Shown: positions 16,610-25,761 of the stretch, piece by piece
How the letters are laid out: the number at the start of each line of letters is the position of its first letter
Position numbering within the stretch: the stretch's first letter is position 1
Source of the DNA: Rhodopseudomonas sp. BR0M22
Lineage (GTDB): Bacteria; Pseudomonadota; Alphaproteobacteria; Rhizobiales; Xanthobacteraceae
Reading direction: 5' to 3'
DNA length: 64,000 nt
Assembly: GCF_010907035.1 (NCBI RefSeq)
Contig: NZ_QUMK01000001.1
Location: 62,001 to 126,000, forward strand
The notes under the pieces: generated by a model
Seen by the model: the letters and a program-made list of their open reading frames with translations, nothing else
The model's database searches: none
What the model was told of the DNA's origin: nothing
Program-made: the position numbers and the translations under genes

Positions 16610-18506
16610 TGATCTGCATCCCCACTTCGACCGCGCGTCCGGTTGGAATCCGGAAGTACAAGCTCGCATCGTCGGACCATTTTGCCATGTTGGTGAACAG
16701 CAAGCTCTGCCAGCGCGGCATTTCGGACGGCACCGCCGGACGAATCACCCGGCGTGACAGGAAGAACGACGTGCTCATGATGTCGAATGCAAAATCGCGC
16801 GTGGTGCAGGCCGCCATCGCCTTCGGCACGTTGGGGCTCTCCATATAGCCGAACCTCAGCACCATCCGCGAGAACCGGTCGTTGACGATCTCGACGCTGC
16901 TGCGCTCGCTCTCGGGAACGCGCGGCACGTCCTCGGTAACGACGCGCAGGATCACGTTTTTCTCGTGCAACACCTTGTTGTGCTTGAGATTGTGCATCAG
17001 CGATGTCGGCGTCGAGTTCGGATTGCCGGTGAGAAACACCGCGACGCCGCGGACCTTGCTGATCGACGACGAATGCGAGATCGAGGCGATGAAATCGTCG
17101 AGGTTGACCTCGTCGCGCACGGTCTTCTTGGCAACGATCTTGAGGCCGCGCCGCCAGGTGATCATCACCCCCATCAGGCCGACGCCGATCAACAGCGGGA
17201 TCCAGCCGCCCTCGAAAATCTTCAGCATATTGGCCATCAGGAAGATCAGATCGACTGCGAGAAACGGCGCGATGATCAGCGCCGAAGTCGCGACCGACCA
17301 GTGCCAGCACTTGCGCATCACGAAATACGCCATGATGCTGGTGATCATCATCGTGCCGGTCACCGCGATGCCGTAGGCCGAGGCCAGCGCGCTCGACGAT
17401 TTGAACGCGAACACCAGATAGAGCACTGCGATCAACAACAGCCAGTTGGCACGCGGGATGTAGATCTGGCCCTTCTCGGTCTCGGAGGTGCGGCGGATAT
17501 CCATCCGCGGCAGCAATCCGAGCTGGATCGCCTGCTGGGTCAGCGAATAGGCGCCGGAGATCACCGCCTGGCTGGCGATGATGGTCGCCGCGGTGGCGAG
17601 GCCGACCATCGGCAGCAGCGCCCATTCGGGAAACAGGAAGAAGAACGGGTTTTCGAGCTTTTCCGGATGATCGAGCAGCAGCGCGCCCTGCCCCAGATAG
17701 CACAGCGCCAGCGCCGGAAACACCACCACGAACCACGCCAGCCGGATCGGCTTGCGGCCGAAATGGCCCATGTCGGCGTACAGCGCCTCGGCGCCGGTGA
17801 CAGTCAGGAACACCGCGCCCAGCGCGACCAGCCCGGCGCGGCCGTGATGCAGCAGAAAGTCGATGCCGTAGATCGGGTTGACCGCGCTGAGGACGGTCAG
17901 GTCGCTGGCGAGATTCATGATGCCGCCGAACGCGATCACGCCGAACCACAACAGCATGATCGGACCGAACCAGGCCGCAACCGCCGCGGTGCCGCGGCTC
18001 TGCACGACGAACAGGCCGATCAGGATCGCCATCGACAGCGGCAGGATATAGGGGTCGAAAGCCGGCTCGACCAGCTTGAGGCCTTCCACCGCCGACAGCA
18101 CCGAAATCGCCGGGGTGATGATGGCGTCGCCGTAGAACAGCGCGGCGCCCGCCATGCCGAGCAGCGAAATCGTCGCAAAGCGGCGATGCATCACGTGCTG
18201 CAGCAGCGCCATCAGCGTCAGCGTGCCGCCCTCGCCGTGATTGTCGGCGCGCATGATCAGCAGCACGTATTTCAACGTGACGATGATCGTCAGCGTCCAC
18301 AGCATCAGTGACATCACGCCGAGCACCATCGGCCGTGTCAGCGCCCCGCCGGCGGCAGCTGCGGTGAGGCTCTCCTTCAGCGCGTAAAGCGGGCTGGTGC
18401 CGATATCGCCGTAGACCACGCCGATCGAGCCCAGCGACAGGGACAGAAAAGAACTCGGGCGATGGGCCGGCAGCACGACGTGTGGCGTGGAAAGAGCCTC
18501 GCTCAT
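16602..18506 (-). CDS. kup: Low-affinity potassium transporter Kup
   Basis: A 634-residue K+/H+ symporter with about twelve membrane helices in the first 430 residues and a cytoplasmic C-terminal tail. Signatures are GSIGVVYGDIGTSPLYALKE (residues about 27-46), the acidic DNHGEGGTLTLMALLQ loop, GDAIITPAISVLSAVEG and GAVFLTVTGAEALYADMGHF. Length is normal for the family. It is followed by the coupled DUF169 gene. No riboswitch is evident in the roughly 190-bp leader. Confidence 0.96.
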   Translation of the reverse strand: MSEALSTPHVVLPAHRPSSFLSLSLGSIGVVYGDIGTSPLYALKESLTAAAAGGALTRPMVLGVMSLMLWTLTIIVTLKYVLLIMRADNHGEGGTLTLMALLQHVMHRRFATISLLGMAGAALFYGDAIITPAISVLSAVEGLKLVEPAFDPYILPLSMAILIGLFVVQSRGTAAVAAWFGPIMLLWFGVIAFGGIMNLASDLTVLSAVNPIYGIDFLLHHGRAGLVALGAVFLTVTGAEALYADMGHFGRKPIRLAWFVVVFPALALCYLGQGALLLDHPEKLENPFFFLFPEWALLPMVGLATAATIIASQAVISGAYSLTQQAIQLGLLPRMDIRRTSETEKGQIYIPRANWLLLIAVLYLVFAFKSSSALASAYGIAVTGTMMITSIMAYFVMRKCWHWSVATSALIIAPFLAVDLIFLMANMLKIFEGGWIPLLIGVGLMGVMITWRRGLKIVAKKTVRDEVNLDDFIASISHSSSISKVRGVAVFLTGNPNSTPTSLMHNLKHNKVLHEKNVILRVVTEDVPRVPESERSSVEIVNDRFSRMVLRFGYMESPNVPKAMAACTTRDFAFDIMSTSFFLSRRVIRPAVPSEMPRWQSLLFTNMAKWSDDASLYFRIPTGRAVEVGMQINV

Positions 18507-18656
18507 GAAAGGAACCCCTAAAAAGGCCAGTACCGAATTCTGCGACAGCTATATTTCAAGTCTCCTCACGTGAGTATCTCCCATGCCACTTGCATCGCCG
18601 ATAAGTACTTCAACGAGGTGGAAGATGAACGGTCCTTTATGGGTCCTTTATGTCGG

Positions 18657-18674
18657 CGCCCCGTTTTCGGGGCG
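18657..18674 (-). terminator. Small stem-loop after the SDR gene
   Basis: A 7-bp stem (cgccccg / cggggcg) with a TTTT loop lies 22 nt beyond the stop of the SDR gene at 18696. A direct repeat, tcctttatgggtcctttatg, adjoins it. There is no strong T-run, so terminator status is tentative. Confidence 0.4.
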
Positions 18675-18695
18675 GCGCCGGTCGCCTGCAACCGT

Positions 18696-19664
18696 TTAAC
18701 CCAGCTTCCAGCCGACCTCCGTGGCGAAGGTTTGGTAGAATTCGATCTCATAGGCGCGCTCCGGCGTGGCACGCACGCGGGCGTCGAGCGCATGGGCATC
18801 GTCGCCGACCAGAATGCGCCAGTCGCCGCGGTGCACGCCGTCGAGGATGGTCCGGGCGGCCGCTGCTGCGCTGGTCGGGGCGTCTTCCAGGAAGCTGCGC
18901 GCCCGCTCCTTCGCCATCGCGCGAAGATCATCGTCGGAGGTCTGCGATAGATCGATTCCGGCCGCCGACAGCCGCTGCCTCATGCCGGCGACCTCTTCGG
19001 CACTGAGTTCGTCCGTCTGATCGCCGGTCTGAATCCGGCGCGAATTGCTGACGATCGAGGTGCCGATGTGGCCCGGCATCACCACCGAGCAACGCACATG
19101 CGGCGCATTCAGCCGTAGATCGCCGATCAGCGCCTCGGAAAATCCCTTCACGGCGAATTTGGCGGCACTGTAGGCGGTGTGCGGAGCCAATGGGCCGATC
19201 GAAGCCCAGAAACCATTGACGCTCGAGGTATTGACGATGTGGCCCTCGTCGGCCGCGATCAGCATCGGCAGGAAAGTGCGGGTGCCGAGATACACGCCGC
19301 CCCAGCAGATGTTGAAGGTGCGCTCCCATTGCTCGCGGGAATTGGCGATCATACTGCCGCCACCGCCGATCCCGGCATTGTTGAACAGCAGATGGATGCA
19401 GCCGGTAGCATGCTGGGCGGTGACCTCGTCGCGGAACCGCTGCATCTGGGCTTCGTGGGAAACGTCGACGACGTGGGTGGTGATCCGGACGCCCTGCGGC
19501 AGGCCGTCTGCCTCGCACAGCCGCCGTGTCTCATCCATCGCGGCTTGCGAAACGTCGCAGATCGCGACGTGGCAGCCTTCGGCGACGAGCTGGCGGGCGA
19601 GTTCGCGGCCCATGCCCGCGCCGCCGCCGGTGATCACGGCAATCCTGCCGGCGAAATCCTTCAT
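18696..19664 (-). CDS. Short-chain dehydrogenase/reductase
   Basis: A 322-residue SDR, longer than the classical 250 residues because of a C-terminal helical extension. It has TGGGAGMGRELARQL (residues about 12-26), NNAGIGGGGSM, the catalytic Ser in NTSSVNG and YSAAKFAVKG (Tyr-x3-Lys). The substrate is unknown; extended SDRs of this type often act on lipids or acyl-CoA-derived alcohols. The start at 19662-19664 is the conserved MKDFAGRIAVITG; an upstream in-frame extension is not conserved in character. It is a single gene, with an adjacent stem-loop downstream. Confidence 0.85.
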   Translation of the reverse strand: MKDFAGRIAVITGGGAGMGRELARQLVAEGCHVAICDVSQAAMDETRRLCEADGLPQGVRITTHVVDVSHEAQMQRFRDEVTAQHATGCIHLLFNNAGIGGGGSMIANSREQWERTFNICWGGVYLGTRTFLPMLIAADEGHIVNTSSVNGFWASIGPLAPHTAYSAAKFAVKGFSEALIGDLRLNAPHVRCSVVMPGHIGTSIVSNSRRIQTGDQTDELSAEEVAGMRQRLSAAGIDLSQTSDDDLRAMAKERARSFLEDAPTSAAAAARTILDGVHRGDWRILVGDDAHALDARVRATPERAYEIEFYQTFATEVGWKLG

Positions 19665-19886
19665 GGTCGCGTCGTCCCTTCCCGTTTTTTGGTGCGCGCC
19701 GGTTCGAGCCGGAGCTGCATGGGCGAGCTTAGCTGCAGGCCACAGCTTGCGCGAGTCCATCGCGAGGCATTGCAGCGGGCCTGCATTCGTCGTCAGGCGC
19801 GTCCCGGACAGCGCCGTGCTTTTGCGATTCGGCGAATTGCCCTAGTCTTACGGGCAGATTCAGTCGATCCTTATGGAGTCCCGAGC

Positions 19887-20204
19887 ATGCTGGCAGCCAC
19901 CCTTCAGACCGCAGCGTTTCTGTTCCTGCTGCTGGTCGCGCTTCTGGTGTTTTCGGTGTTCGTCGCCTTCACGGCGCCGCCGCTGACCAGGTCACCGAAG
20001 CCCGGCTTCACCACGGTGCTGATGTATTTCGCCGCCGAGCTCGCCGCGCTGATCGTGGCGATCTGGCTGGTGGTGCAGGTGTCGTCGTTCGAACTGCTGC
20101 CGGTGTTGATCGCGCTGGCGATTGCCGCGGTGGTGTTCGCCCCGCAGCTCGTCGCCAAGATCCCCCTGCCGGAGCCGGTCGCCGGATTTCTCGGGCGCAA
20201 GTAA
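19887..20204 (+). CDS. Small two-helix membrane protein, unknown function
   Basis: A 105-residue hydrophobic protein with three hydrophobic segments (about residues 9-29, 46-64 and 70-88) and a short loop TAPPLTRSPKPGF. I recognise no family. The ATG is preceded by a weak gag, and the upstream continuation of the frame has unrelated composition. It faces a bidirectional terminator at 20271. Confidence 0.6.
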   Translation: MLAATLQTAAFLFLLLVALLVFSVFVAFTAPPLTRSPKPGFTTVLMYFAAELAALIVAIWLVVQVSSFELLPVLIALAIAAVVFAPQLVAKIPLPEPVAGFLGRK

Positions 20205-20270
20205 TCCCGCTGCGGAGCCTGCCCGTGCCGCGCGGCGGGTCAGGCCAAGCAGAACTCGCCACGATGCTGG

Positions 20271-20298
20271 AAAACCGCCCTCCGGGGCGGTTTTCGTT
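20271..20298. terminator. Bidirectional rho-independent terminator
   Basis: A 10-bp stem (aaaaccgccc / gggcggtttt) with a tccg loop and T/A runs on both sides lies between the convergent small membrane protein genes at 19887 and 20318. Confidence 0.88.
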
Positions 20299-20317
20299 TG
20301 TGGGGGGAAAAGCGAAC

Positions 20318-20758
20318 TCAGTGGGCGTGCGCGCGGCGTATCCGGGCGATCGCGCCGGCGGTGATCTGCATCGTCACGCCGGCGAGCCAGCCGATCAGGA
20401 TCAGCGAACTCCACGCCGTATGCAGATTGAGCCGTAGCACCACGGCACTGACCGACACGAACGCCGCCAGCGTTGCGAGAAAAGTGCCGAACGCGCTGAG
20501 AAACTCGGCGGCGTCGATCTTGCCTCGAGCACGGCTTTCTTCTTCCGCGTCGTGGAACGGCAGCGGCGGGATGTCGATGCCGAGATAGAACCCGATGGCT
20601 CCGAGGCCGATCATGCCCAGCAGGAAGCCGATCGTGGTCAGCGCCACAAAGCTGGTGCCGACATGGGCGCCGACGAACGTGCCGCATGCCGCCCCGGCCA
20701 GCGCCAGCCCGGTACGCTCGAGAAAATGGGCCGCCTTGCGGACACGAAATCGCATCAT
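20318..20758 (-). CDS. Membrane protein of unknown function
   Basis: A 146-residue protein with about four membrane helices: residues 18-36 and 39-58, then after an acidic cytoplasmic loop (DAEEESRARGKIDAAEF) 86-107 and 114-134. Small residues in the first helix pair (GAACGTFVGAHVG) resemble glycine-zipper packing. I recognise no named family. It is monocistronic and ends at the shared terminator. Confidence 0.6.
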   Translation of the reverse strand: MMRFRVRKAAHFLERTGLALAGAACGTFVGAHVGTSFVALTTIGFLLGMIGLGAIGFYLGIDIPPLPFHDAEEESRARGKIDAAEFLSAFGTFLATLAAFVSVSAVVLRLNLHTAWSSLILIGWLAGVTMQITAGAIARIRRAHAH

Positions 20759-20908
20759 CGACTCCTCGCTTGCCGCGATGCAGCGAGGTTATGACATTTC
20801 GATGAAGCGCGGAAGGATGCCGGATGGTCGCGGCAAACCACAAATGCGAAGCATCCGCGGACACGCAAGACGACCATCCGGGCCGGCAGCAGTCTCGAAC
20901 GCTCCGCC

Positions 20909-23185
20909 CTACCAGCGATAGCGAAGCGTGCCGATCACCGTGCGCCCCTGGCTGAGATAGCAATAGCCGGCATTGCACACTGCGATCTGATCATCGGCGA
21001 TGTTGTTGGCGTTGACCGACGCCTGGAAGCCGGCAAACTGCCGCGAAAGCTTGCCGAGATCATAGCGCATCGCCAAGTCGACCAGCGTATAGGCGCTGTT
21101 GCGAGAGGTGTTCGCATTCGAGGTCCAGGTCGAATCGACATAGCGCACGCCCGCTCCGAGCCCGAGGCCGTCGAGCGGACCGTTCAGGAACGAATAGTTC
21201 AGCCAGCTCGAGGCGGTGTGCTTCGGGGTTACCGCCGGCACCTTGTTCAACTCGCTGGCGACCGTGGTCTTGGTGATTTCGGCGTCGGCAAACGTATAGG
21301 CCGTCACCGTCTCCAGTTCCGGCGTCAGCCGCGCCCTCGCTTCGAGCTCGAAGCCCTGGACGTGAATCTCACCGACCGAGGCGTAATAGGCGACGCCGTT
21401 GACATAGCCAGCGAGCTTCGCCGCGTTTTTCTCTCTGAGGTCGTACACCGAGGCGGTCAGCAGCACATCGGCGCGCGGCTGATATTTCACTCCGCCCTCG
21501 AACTGCTCGCCTTCCGACGGCGCCAGGACACTGCCGTCGATCGCCATCGACGTCGACGGCTGGAACGAGGTGGCGTAGCTGACATAGGGGGCGACGCCGT
21601 TGTCGAAGTGATACAGCAACCCCGCGCTGTATGAGAACGCAGAATCGTTGCGCTGGCCGGTGACCGCGTTGGTGTACGTGTTGATTCGCGTCTGATCGGC
21701 CCAATCGTGCCGTCCTGCAAGCGACAGGTGCCAACCGCCGAGTTGCATCTGATCCTGGAGATAGACCCCGATCTGCTGTTGGGTCGAGCGCGAGCCGGAG
21801 GTGTAGGCGGGCGTCACACCGGCGATTCCATAGATCGGGTTGGTGATGTCCAGCGCGTAAATCGACTGCACGCCACTGCCGCCGAATTTGAAATCCCAAA
21901 CGTTGTGATCGTAGTTCAAGCCGGCAAGGACCCGATGCACCACAGGTCCAGTGGCGAAATCCGCTTGCAGATTGTTGTCGGTCTGCCAGCTGGTCTGCTC
22001 GTCACCGACCGCATAGGCCGCCCGATCGTAGATCGACGTGGTCGAGTTGGCGAAGCTCCCGCTGAGATAGCGCGAATCCGTCTTCAGATTGGAGAACCGC
22101 GTATGCTGACGGAAAGTGAAGACCTCGTCGAAGCGGTGCTCCAGCTTATACCCGGTCTGCACCTGCTGCAGCTTCAGATAGTCGTATTTGGGATCGCTGG
22201 CGCGCAGATACCGGCCGTTGACGGTCAGCAATTTGCCGTTGCGATTGAGCGCGGCGACGCTGGCATCGGTTTCGTCTTTCTGCAGCAAGGCGTAGGTCGT
22301 CAGCGTGGTGTCCAGCGTCGGACGCCAAGTCAGCGACGGCGCCAACATAAGACGTTGGTCGGCGACGTCGAAGTTGGTCTCGCCACTGCGGGCGACACCA
22401 ACCAGTCGATACAGCAGCGACTTATCGGGATTGGCTGCGCCGCCGATGTCGAACGCGGTCTGAAACCGATCGAACGTGCCGGCCTGAATCGCAATCTCGT
22501 TGACTTGATTATCGACTGGAAATTTCGAGCGCCGATCGACCAGTCCGCCGGGCACCGATTGCCCGTACAGCACCGCTGCGGGCCCCTTGATGACTTCGAC
22601 GCTGTCAAGTTGGTACGGTTCGGTACGAAAAGTCGAGAAACCTGCCGGGAACTGCTTCAGCCCGTCGCGGAAGTCGCCGAGTGTGGTTGTCGCGAAACCG
22701 CGGATGTAGATCTGATCGAACCTTGGATCGTAGCCGAACGCGCCGGTGGTGACGCCGGCGGAATAGCGCACCGCTTCCGGAATGCTGGTGACGCCGCGAT
22801 CGTCGAGTTCCTTGCGATCAATGACGCTGACCGAACGCGGCGTATCGATCAGAGCCGTGTTCGTCTTGGACGCTGAACTCGCCTGCCCGGCGACATAACT
22901 ATGATCGCCGGCATAGAGTCGCTCGTTGACCGAAGGGGCCGGCGCAGCCCGCGGCGGATTTTGCGCCGCGCTTGTCCGGCGCGCGGCCCGCGCAGTCGTC
23001 CGCAAACTCGTCGTCGATGCACTGCGCGCGCGCTGTTGTTGCTGAGGAGCATCGACAGTCACTGCAGGTAGGTTGGATTGCGCCCGCGCCTCTTGCGCTA
23101 AGTCCGTCGCCAGCGCGATCAGGCTGACCGAACATAGCAGAAGGCCCTGCGTCACGGATTGTCTTGTTTGCGGCTTCATATTCAC
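20909..23185 (-). CDS. TonB-dependent siderophore receptor
   Basis: A 758-residue outer-membrane receptor of the FhuA/FpvA class. It has a signal peptide cut after EARA (residues about 1-35), the block QSNLPAVTVDAP, a 60-residue Arg/Ala/Pro-rich linker, and a plug domain (TALIDTPRSVSVIDRKELDD, YDPRFDQIYIRGF, VEVIKGPAAVLYGQSVPGGL). A 22-strand barrel ends in GTLRYRW. There is no STN signalling domain. It imports a ferric siderophore with TonB-ExbBD energy. No siderophore synthesis, ABC importer or TonB gene is adjacent. It lies in tandem with a paralogous receptor at 23467 that carries the same 12-residue block. Confidence 0.93.
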   Translation of the reverse strand: MNMKPQTRQSVTQGLLLCSVSLIALATDLAQEARAQSNLPAVTVDAPQQQQRARSASTTSLRTTARAARRTSAAQNPPRAAPAPSVNERLYAGDHSYVAGQASSASKTNTALIDTPRSVSVIDRKELDDRGVTSIPEAVRYSAGVTTGAFGYDPRFDQIYIRGFATTTLGDFRDGLKQFPAGFSTFRTEPYQLDSVEVIKGPAAVLYGQSVPGGLVDRRSKFPVDNQVNEIAIQAGTFDRFQTAFDIGGAANPDKSLLYRLVGVARSGETNFDVADQRLMLAPSLTWRPTLDTTLTTYALLQKDETDASVAALNRNGKLLTVNGRYLRASDPKYDYLKLQQVQTGYKLEHRFDEVFTFRQHTRFSNLKTDSRYLSGSFANSTTSIYDRAAYAVGDEQTSWQTDNNLQADFATGPVVHRVLAGLNYDHNVWDFKFGGSGVQSIYALDITNPIYGIAGVTPAYTSGSRSTQQQIGVYLQDQMQLGGWHLSLAGRHDWADQTRINTYTNAVTGQRNDSAFSYSAGLLYHFDNGVAPYVSYATSFQPSTSMAIDGSVLAPSEGEQFEGGVKYQPRADVLLTASVYDLREKNAAKLAGYVNGVAYYASVGEIHVQGFELEARARLTPELETVTAYTFADAEITKTTVASELNKVPAVTPKHTASSWLNYSFLNGPLDGLGLGAGVRYVDSTWTSNANTSRNSAYTLVDLAMRYDLGKLSRQFAGFQASVNANNIADDQIAVCNAGYCYLSQGRTVIGTLRYRW

Positions 23186-23423
23186 GTCCCAATTGCTGCC
23201 GGCAATGCCAGCTTGCTTGGTCGTGTAACCTGGCGGCCAATTCGACGCACGATACGAGGCGGTAGAATTTATCTAGAAGACAAGCCGCCAACTAATAACT
23301 TCGGATTCGCGAAACAATTAGACATGTTTTGTCATCGATTGGCGTCTCGCGACGACGCTCGGTCTCGACATCTTCCAACGTTGAGCAACGCCTATCGACA
23401 GGCTACCTGTCGCCTGAAAGGCT

Positions 23424-23450
23424 GCCGCGCCGCCGCAACAGCGGCGCGGC
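23424..23450 (-). terminator. GC-rich stem-loop after the second receptor gene
   Basis: A 10-bp perfect stem (gccgcgccgc / gcggcgcggc) with a 7-nt loop lies 17 nt beyond the stop of the receptor gene at 23467. The minus-strand downstream side carries only a short cttt. It is probably a terminator separating the two tandem receptor genes. Confidence 0.5.
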
Positions 23451-23466
23451 TGTCAGGCCTTCTGGA

Positions 23467-25761
23467 TCAGAAGTTGAACGTCGTCGACACCAGATAGGTC
23501 CGTGGCGCGCCGAGCCCGATCGCGCTGCCGCTGTAGGACGACGCGTAGTAAGCGACGTTCTCCACGTTCTCGATCGCAGCCCGCACCACGATCGGCTTGC
23601 CGTTCCAAGGCGACAGGAAGGTGTACCGGGCTCCGAGATCGAACCGCGTCCACGCCGGCAGCACCTGGGTATTGGCGGCGTTGGCATAGGTCCAGCCGGT
23701 GTGGATCACGCGGCCCGTCAACGTCAGGCCGTCGACGCCCGGCACGTCGACCTCGGCGCCGAGATTGACGTTGACCCGCGCAACGCCGGGCGCACGATTG
23801 CCGTCGTTGAGGCCTCTGTCGGTCTTTTCCAGCACGCCGTCCATGAACGTGGCGCCGCCGAGCAGCCGCAGGCCCGGCGCCAGTTCACCGAACATGTTGA
23901 GTTCGGCACCCCGGTTGCGCTGCTCGCCGTCAGCCGACAGCGTCAGGAATCCGTTCGCACTCGACACGATCGTGCTTGGCTGCTTGATCTCGAACAGGCT
24001 GCCGGTGACACTGATCTTGCCGAAATCCACCTTGACGCCGGTTTCAACCTGCTTGGTCTGGAACGGCGGAAACACTTGGTTGGTGTTGGTGTAGCCGACT
24101 CCCACGGTCGTGCCGGGCTGCAGCCCTTCGATGTAGTTGGCGTACAGCGTGACGTTCGACAGCGGCCGGATCAGCAGCGCATAGGCGGGGCTCCAGGCGG
24201 CACCGTCCTGCCCGGTGGTGATGCCGGTGAGCAGATCGGTCGAGCTGTTGCTGACGTGCTGACGGCGGACGCCGACCACGGCCTGAACGCCGCCGTTCAG
24301 GATCGACATCGTGTCCGCGGCCCCGACGCTCCACTGCTTCAGGCTGACAGAGTTGCTGCTCGGGATCGAGAACAACGGCTCGGGGATCGCTTTGTAATTG
24401 TAGATATTCGATCCGACGAGACCGTTAGCAGCCAGATAGGAGTTCTCGTTCGGGCGATCGAAAACCCCGTAGTTCACCACGAATTTGTGGTTGATCGGTC
24501 CGGTGTCGGCCTCGCCGCGTAGCCCGACTTCACCGGTCTTGGCCGTGAACGTCTGTTCGCCGGCGAACGGGCGCGAGCCATAGTCGCCCGACTGGTTGAT
24601 GATGGTCGGCGACAGGAACTTGAAATCGATCTTGGCCTGATGATACCCGGCCGCGCCGTACACCGTGAGGCCGGGCGTGACGTCGACTTCGGCCTTGACC
24701 GTGGCGAAGGTGTCCTTCGGTTTCCAATACGCCCAATCCGGAATCGCGTTGGAGCTCGCCGCGGGCGCCGGCGGCAGCGGCACAACGCTCGACTGGAAAC
24801 TGAAGAACCGGATCGGCGGATTCAGGTTGTTGGCCTGATAACCGACATCGGCCGAGACCCGGACGTTCTCGCCGCGATAATCCAGACCCAGCACGGCGTT
24901 ACCGAATTCGCTGCTCTGCCGGTCGAACGGCGTCTTGCCGTCGCTGTAGCTGCCGTTGAAGCGGACGCCCCACTCCTTGTGCTCGCCATAGCGCCGCGCG
25001 ACATCGGCCTGCAGGCCGAATTGCGAGCGCGACGCGTAGGTCGCGGTCAGCCGGGTGATGTCGTAATCCGGCGCCTTCTTGGTGACGAGATTGATGCTGC
25101 CGCCGACCGCGCCGAGCGGCGAGATGCCGGTGAGCAGTGCGGTCGGGCCTTTCAGGATCTCGACCCGTTCGATGAAATTGGCTCCGACGCTCCAGAACGG
25201 TGCCATTCCGTACATGCCGTTGAGCGCCAGATCGCCGACGTCGTAGTAGAAGCCGCGGATGAAATAGCCGTCCTGTCCGCCGCCGGCGGACGTCACCGCG
25301 CGCACCGAGGGATCGTTGGCGACGACGTCGCGGATCGTGCGCGCCTGCTGATCCTGCATCAGCTTGGCGGTGTAATTGGTCTGGCTGAATGGCGTGTCGA
25401 GCAGGCTGCGATTGCCGAGGAAACCGACCTGCCCGCCACTCGCGACCTGGCCGCCCGCGTAGCTCGCCGGCAGCGCGCCGAGCGTGCCGGTCGACGGCGT
25501 TACATAAGGCACCGGCGCGACCGGCGCAGGCGGTCGCGCATCCCGGCGCGCGGCGACGCGCCGCGTGGTGGCGGCGCGCGTGCTGGCGGCCGGACGCGCG
25601 GTGCGCGCCCGCTCGGCGCGCGGCGCATCGACGGTGACGGCCGGCAGATTGGATTGCGCGTGTACAGCTTGCGGAATTTGAATCGTCAGCGCGACCGCGC
25701 CGACCGTGCAGAGCAGAAGAGTTCGCCCTGTCGCTTTTGTTGTTGTTTGAAACATGCCCAT
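23467..25761 (-). CDS. TonB-dependent siderophore receptor
   Basis: A 764-residue receptor paralogous to the downstream one. It has a signal peptide ending AVHA (about residue 35), QSNLPAVTVDAP, then a roughly 50-residue Arg/Ala/Pro-rich linker. The plug follows (FSQTNYTAKLMQDQQARTIR, GYFIRGFYYDVGDLALNGMYG, VEILKGPTALLTGISPLGAVG). The barrel ends STTFNF. The plug resembles the FcuA/FoxA group of hydroxamate receptors, but the ligand is not certain. Two nearby ATGs (25761 and 25755) are possible starts. Neighbouring regulatory, synthesis or transporter genes are absent. Confidence 0.92.
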   Translation of the reverse strand: MGMFQTTTKATGRTLLLCTVGAVALTIQIPQAVHAQSNLPAVTVDAPRAERARTARPAASTRAATTRRVAARRDARPPAPVAPVPYVTPSTGTLGALPASYAGGQVASGGQVGFLGNRSLLDTPFSQTNYTAKLMQDQQARTIRDVVANDPSVRAVTSAGGGQDGYFIRGFYYDVGDLALNGMYGMAPFWSVGANFIERVEILKGPTALLTGISPLGAVGGSINLVTKKAPDYDITRLTATYASRSQFGLQADVARRYGEHKEWGVRFNGSYSDGKTPFDRQSSEFGNAVLGLDYRGENVRVSADVGYQANNLNPPIRFFSFQSSVVPLPPAPAASSNAIPDWAYWKPKDTFATVKAEVDVTPGLTVYGAAGYHQAKIDFKFLSPTIINQSGDYGSRPFAGEQTFTAKTGEVGLRGEADTGPINHKFVVNYGVFDRPNENSYLAANGLVGSNIYNYKAIPEPLFSIPSSNSVSLKQWSVGAADTMSILNGGVQAVVGVRRQHVSNSSTDLLTGITTGQDGAAWSPAYALLIRPLSNVTLYANYIEGLQPGTTVGVGYTNTNQVFPPFQTKQVETGVKVDFGKISVTGSLFEIKQPSTIVSSANGFLTLSADGEQRNRGAELNMFGELAPGLRLLGGATFMDGVLEKTDRGLNDGNRAPGVARVNVNLGAEVDVPGVDGLTLTGRVIHTGWTYANAANTQVLPAWTRFDLGARYTFLSPWNGKPIVVRAAIENVENVAYYASSYSGSAIGLGAPRTYLVSTTFNF

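Noticed and set aside
16965-18311. Long plus-strand frame opposite kup
   Set aside because: His/Gln/Arg-rich low-complexity translation with no motif, opposite a clearly conserved transporter gene.
18507-18695. Possible c-di-AMP riboswitch ahead of kup
   Set aside because: The leader lacks recognisable ydaO-type conserved blocks, and this switch is not expected in this group.
21707-22876. A 389-residue plus-strand frame opposite the TonB receptor
   Set aside because: Composition fits an antisense shadow of the receptor; no start site and no conserved domain.
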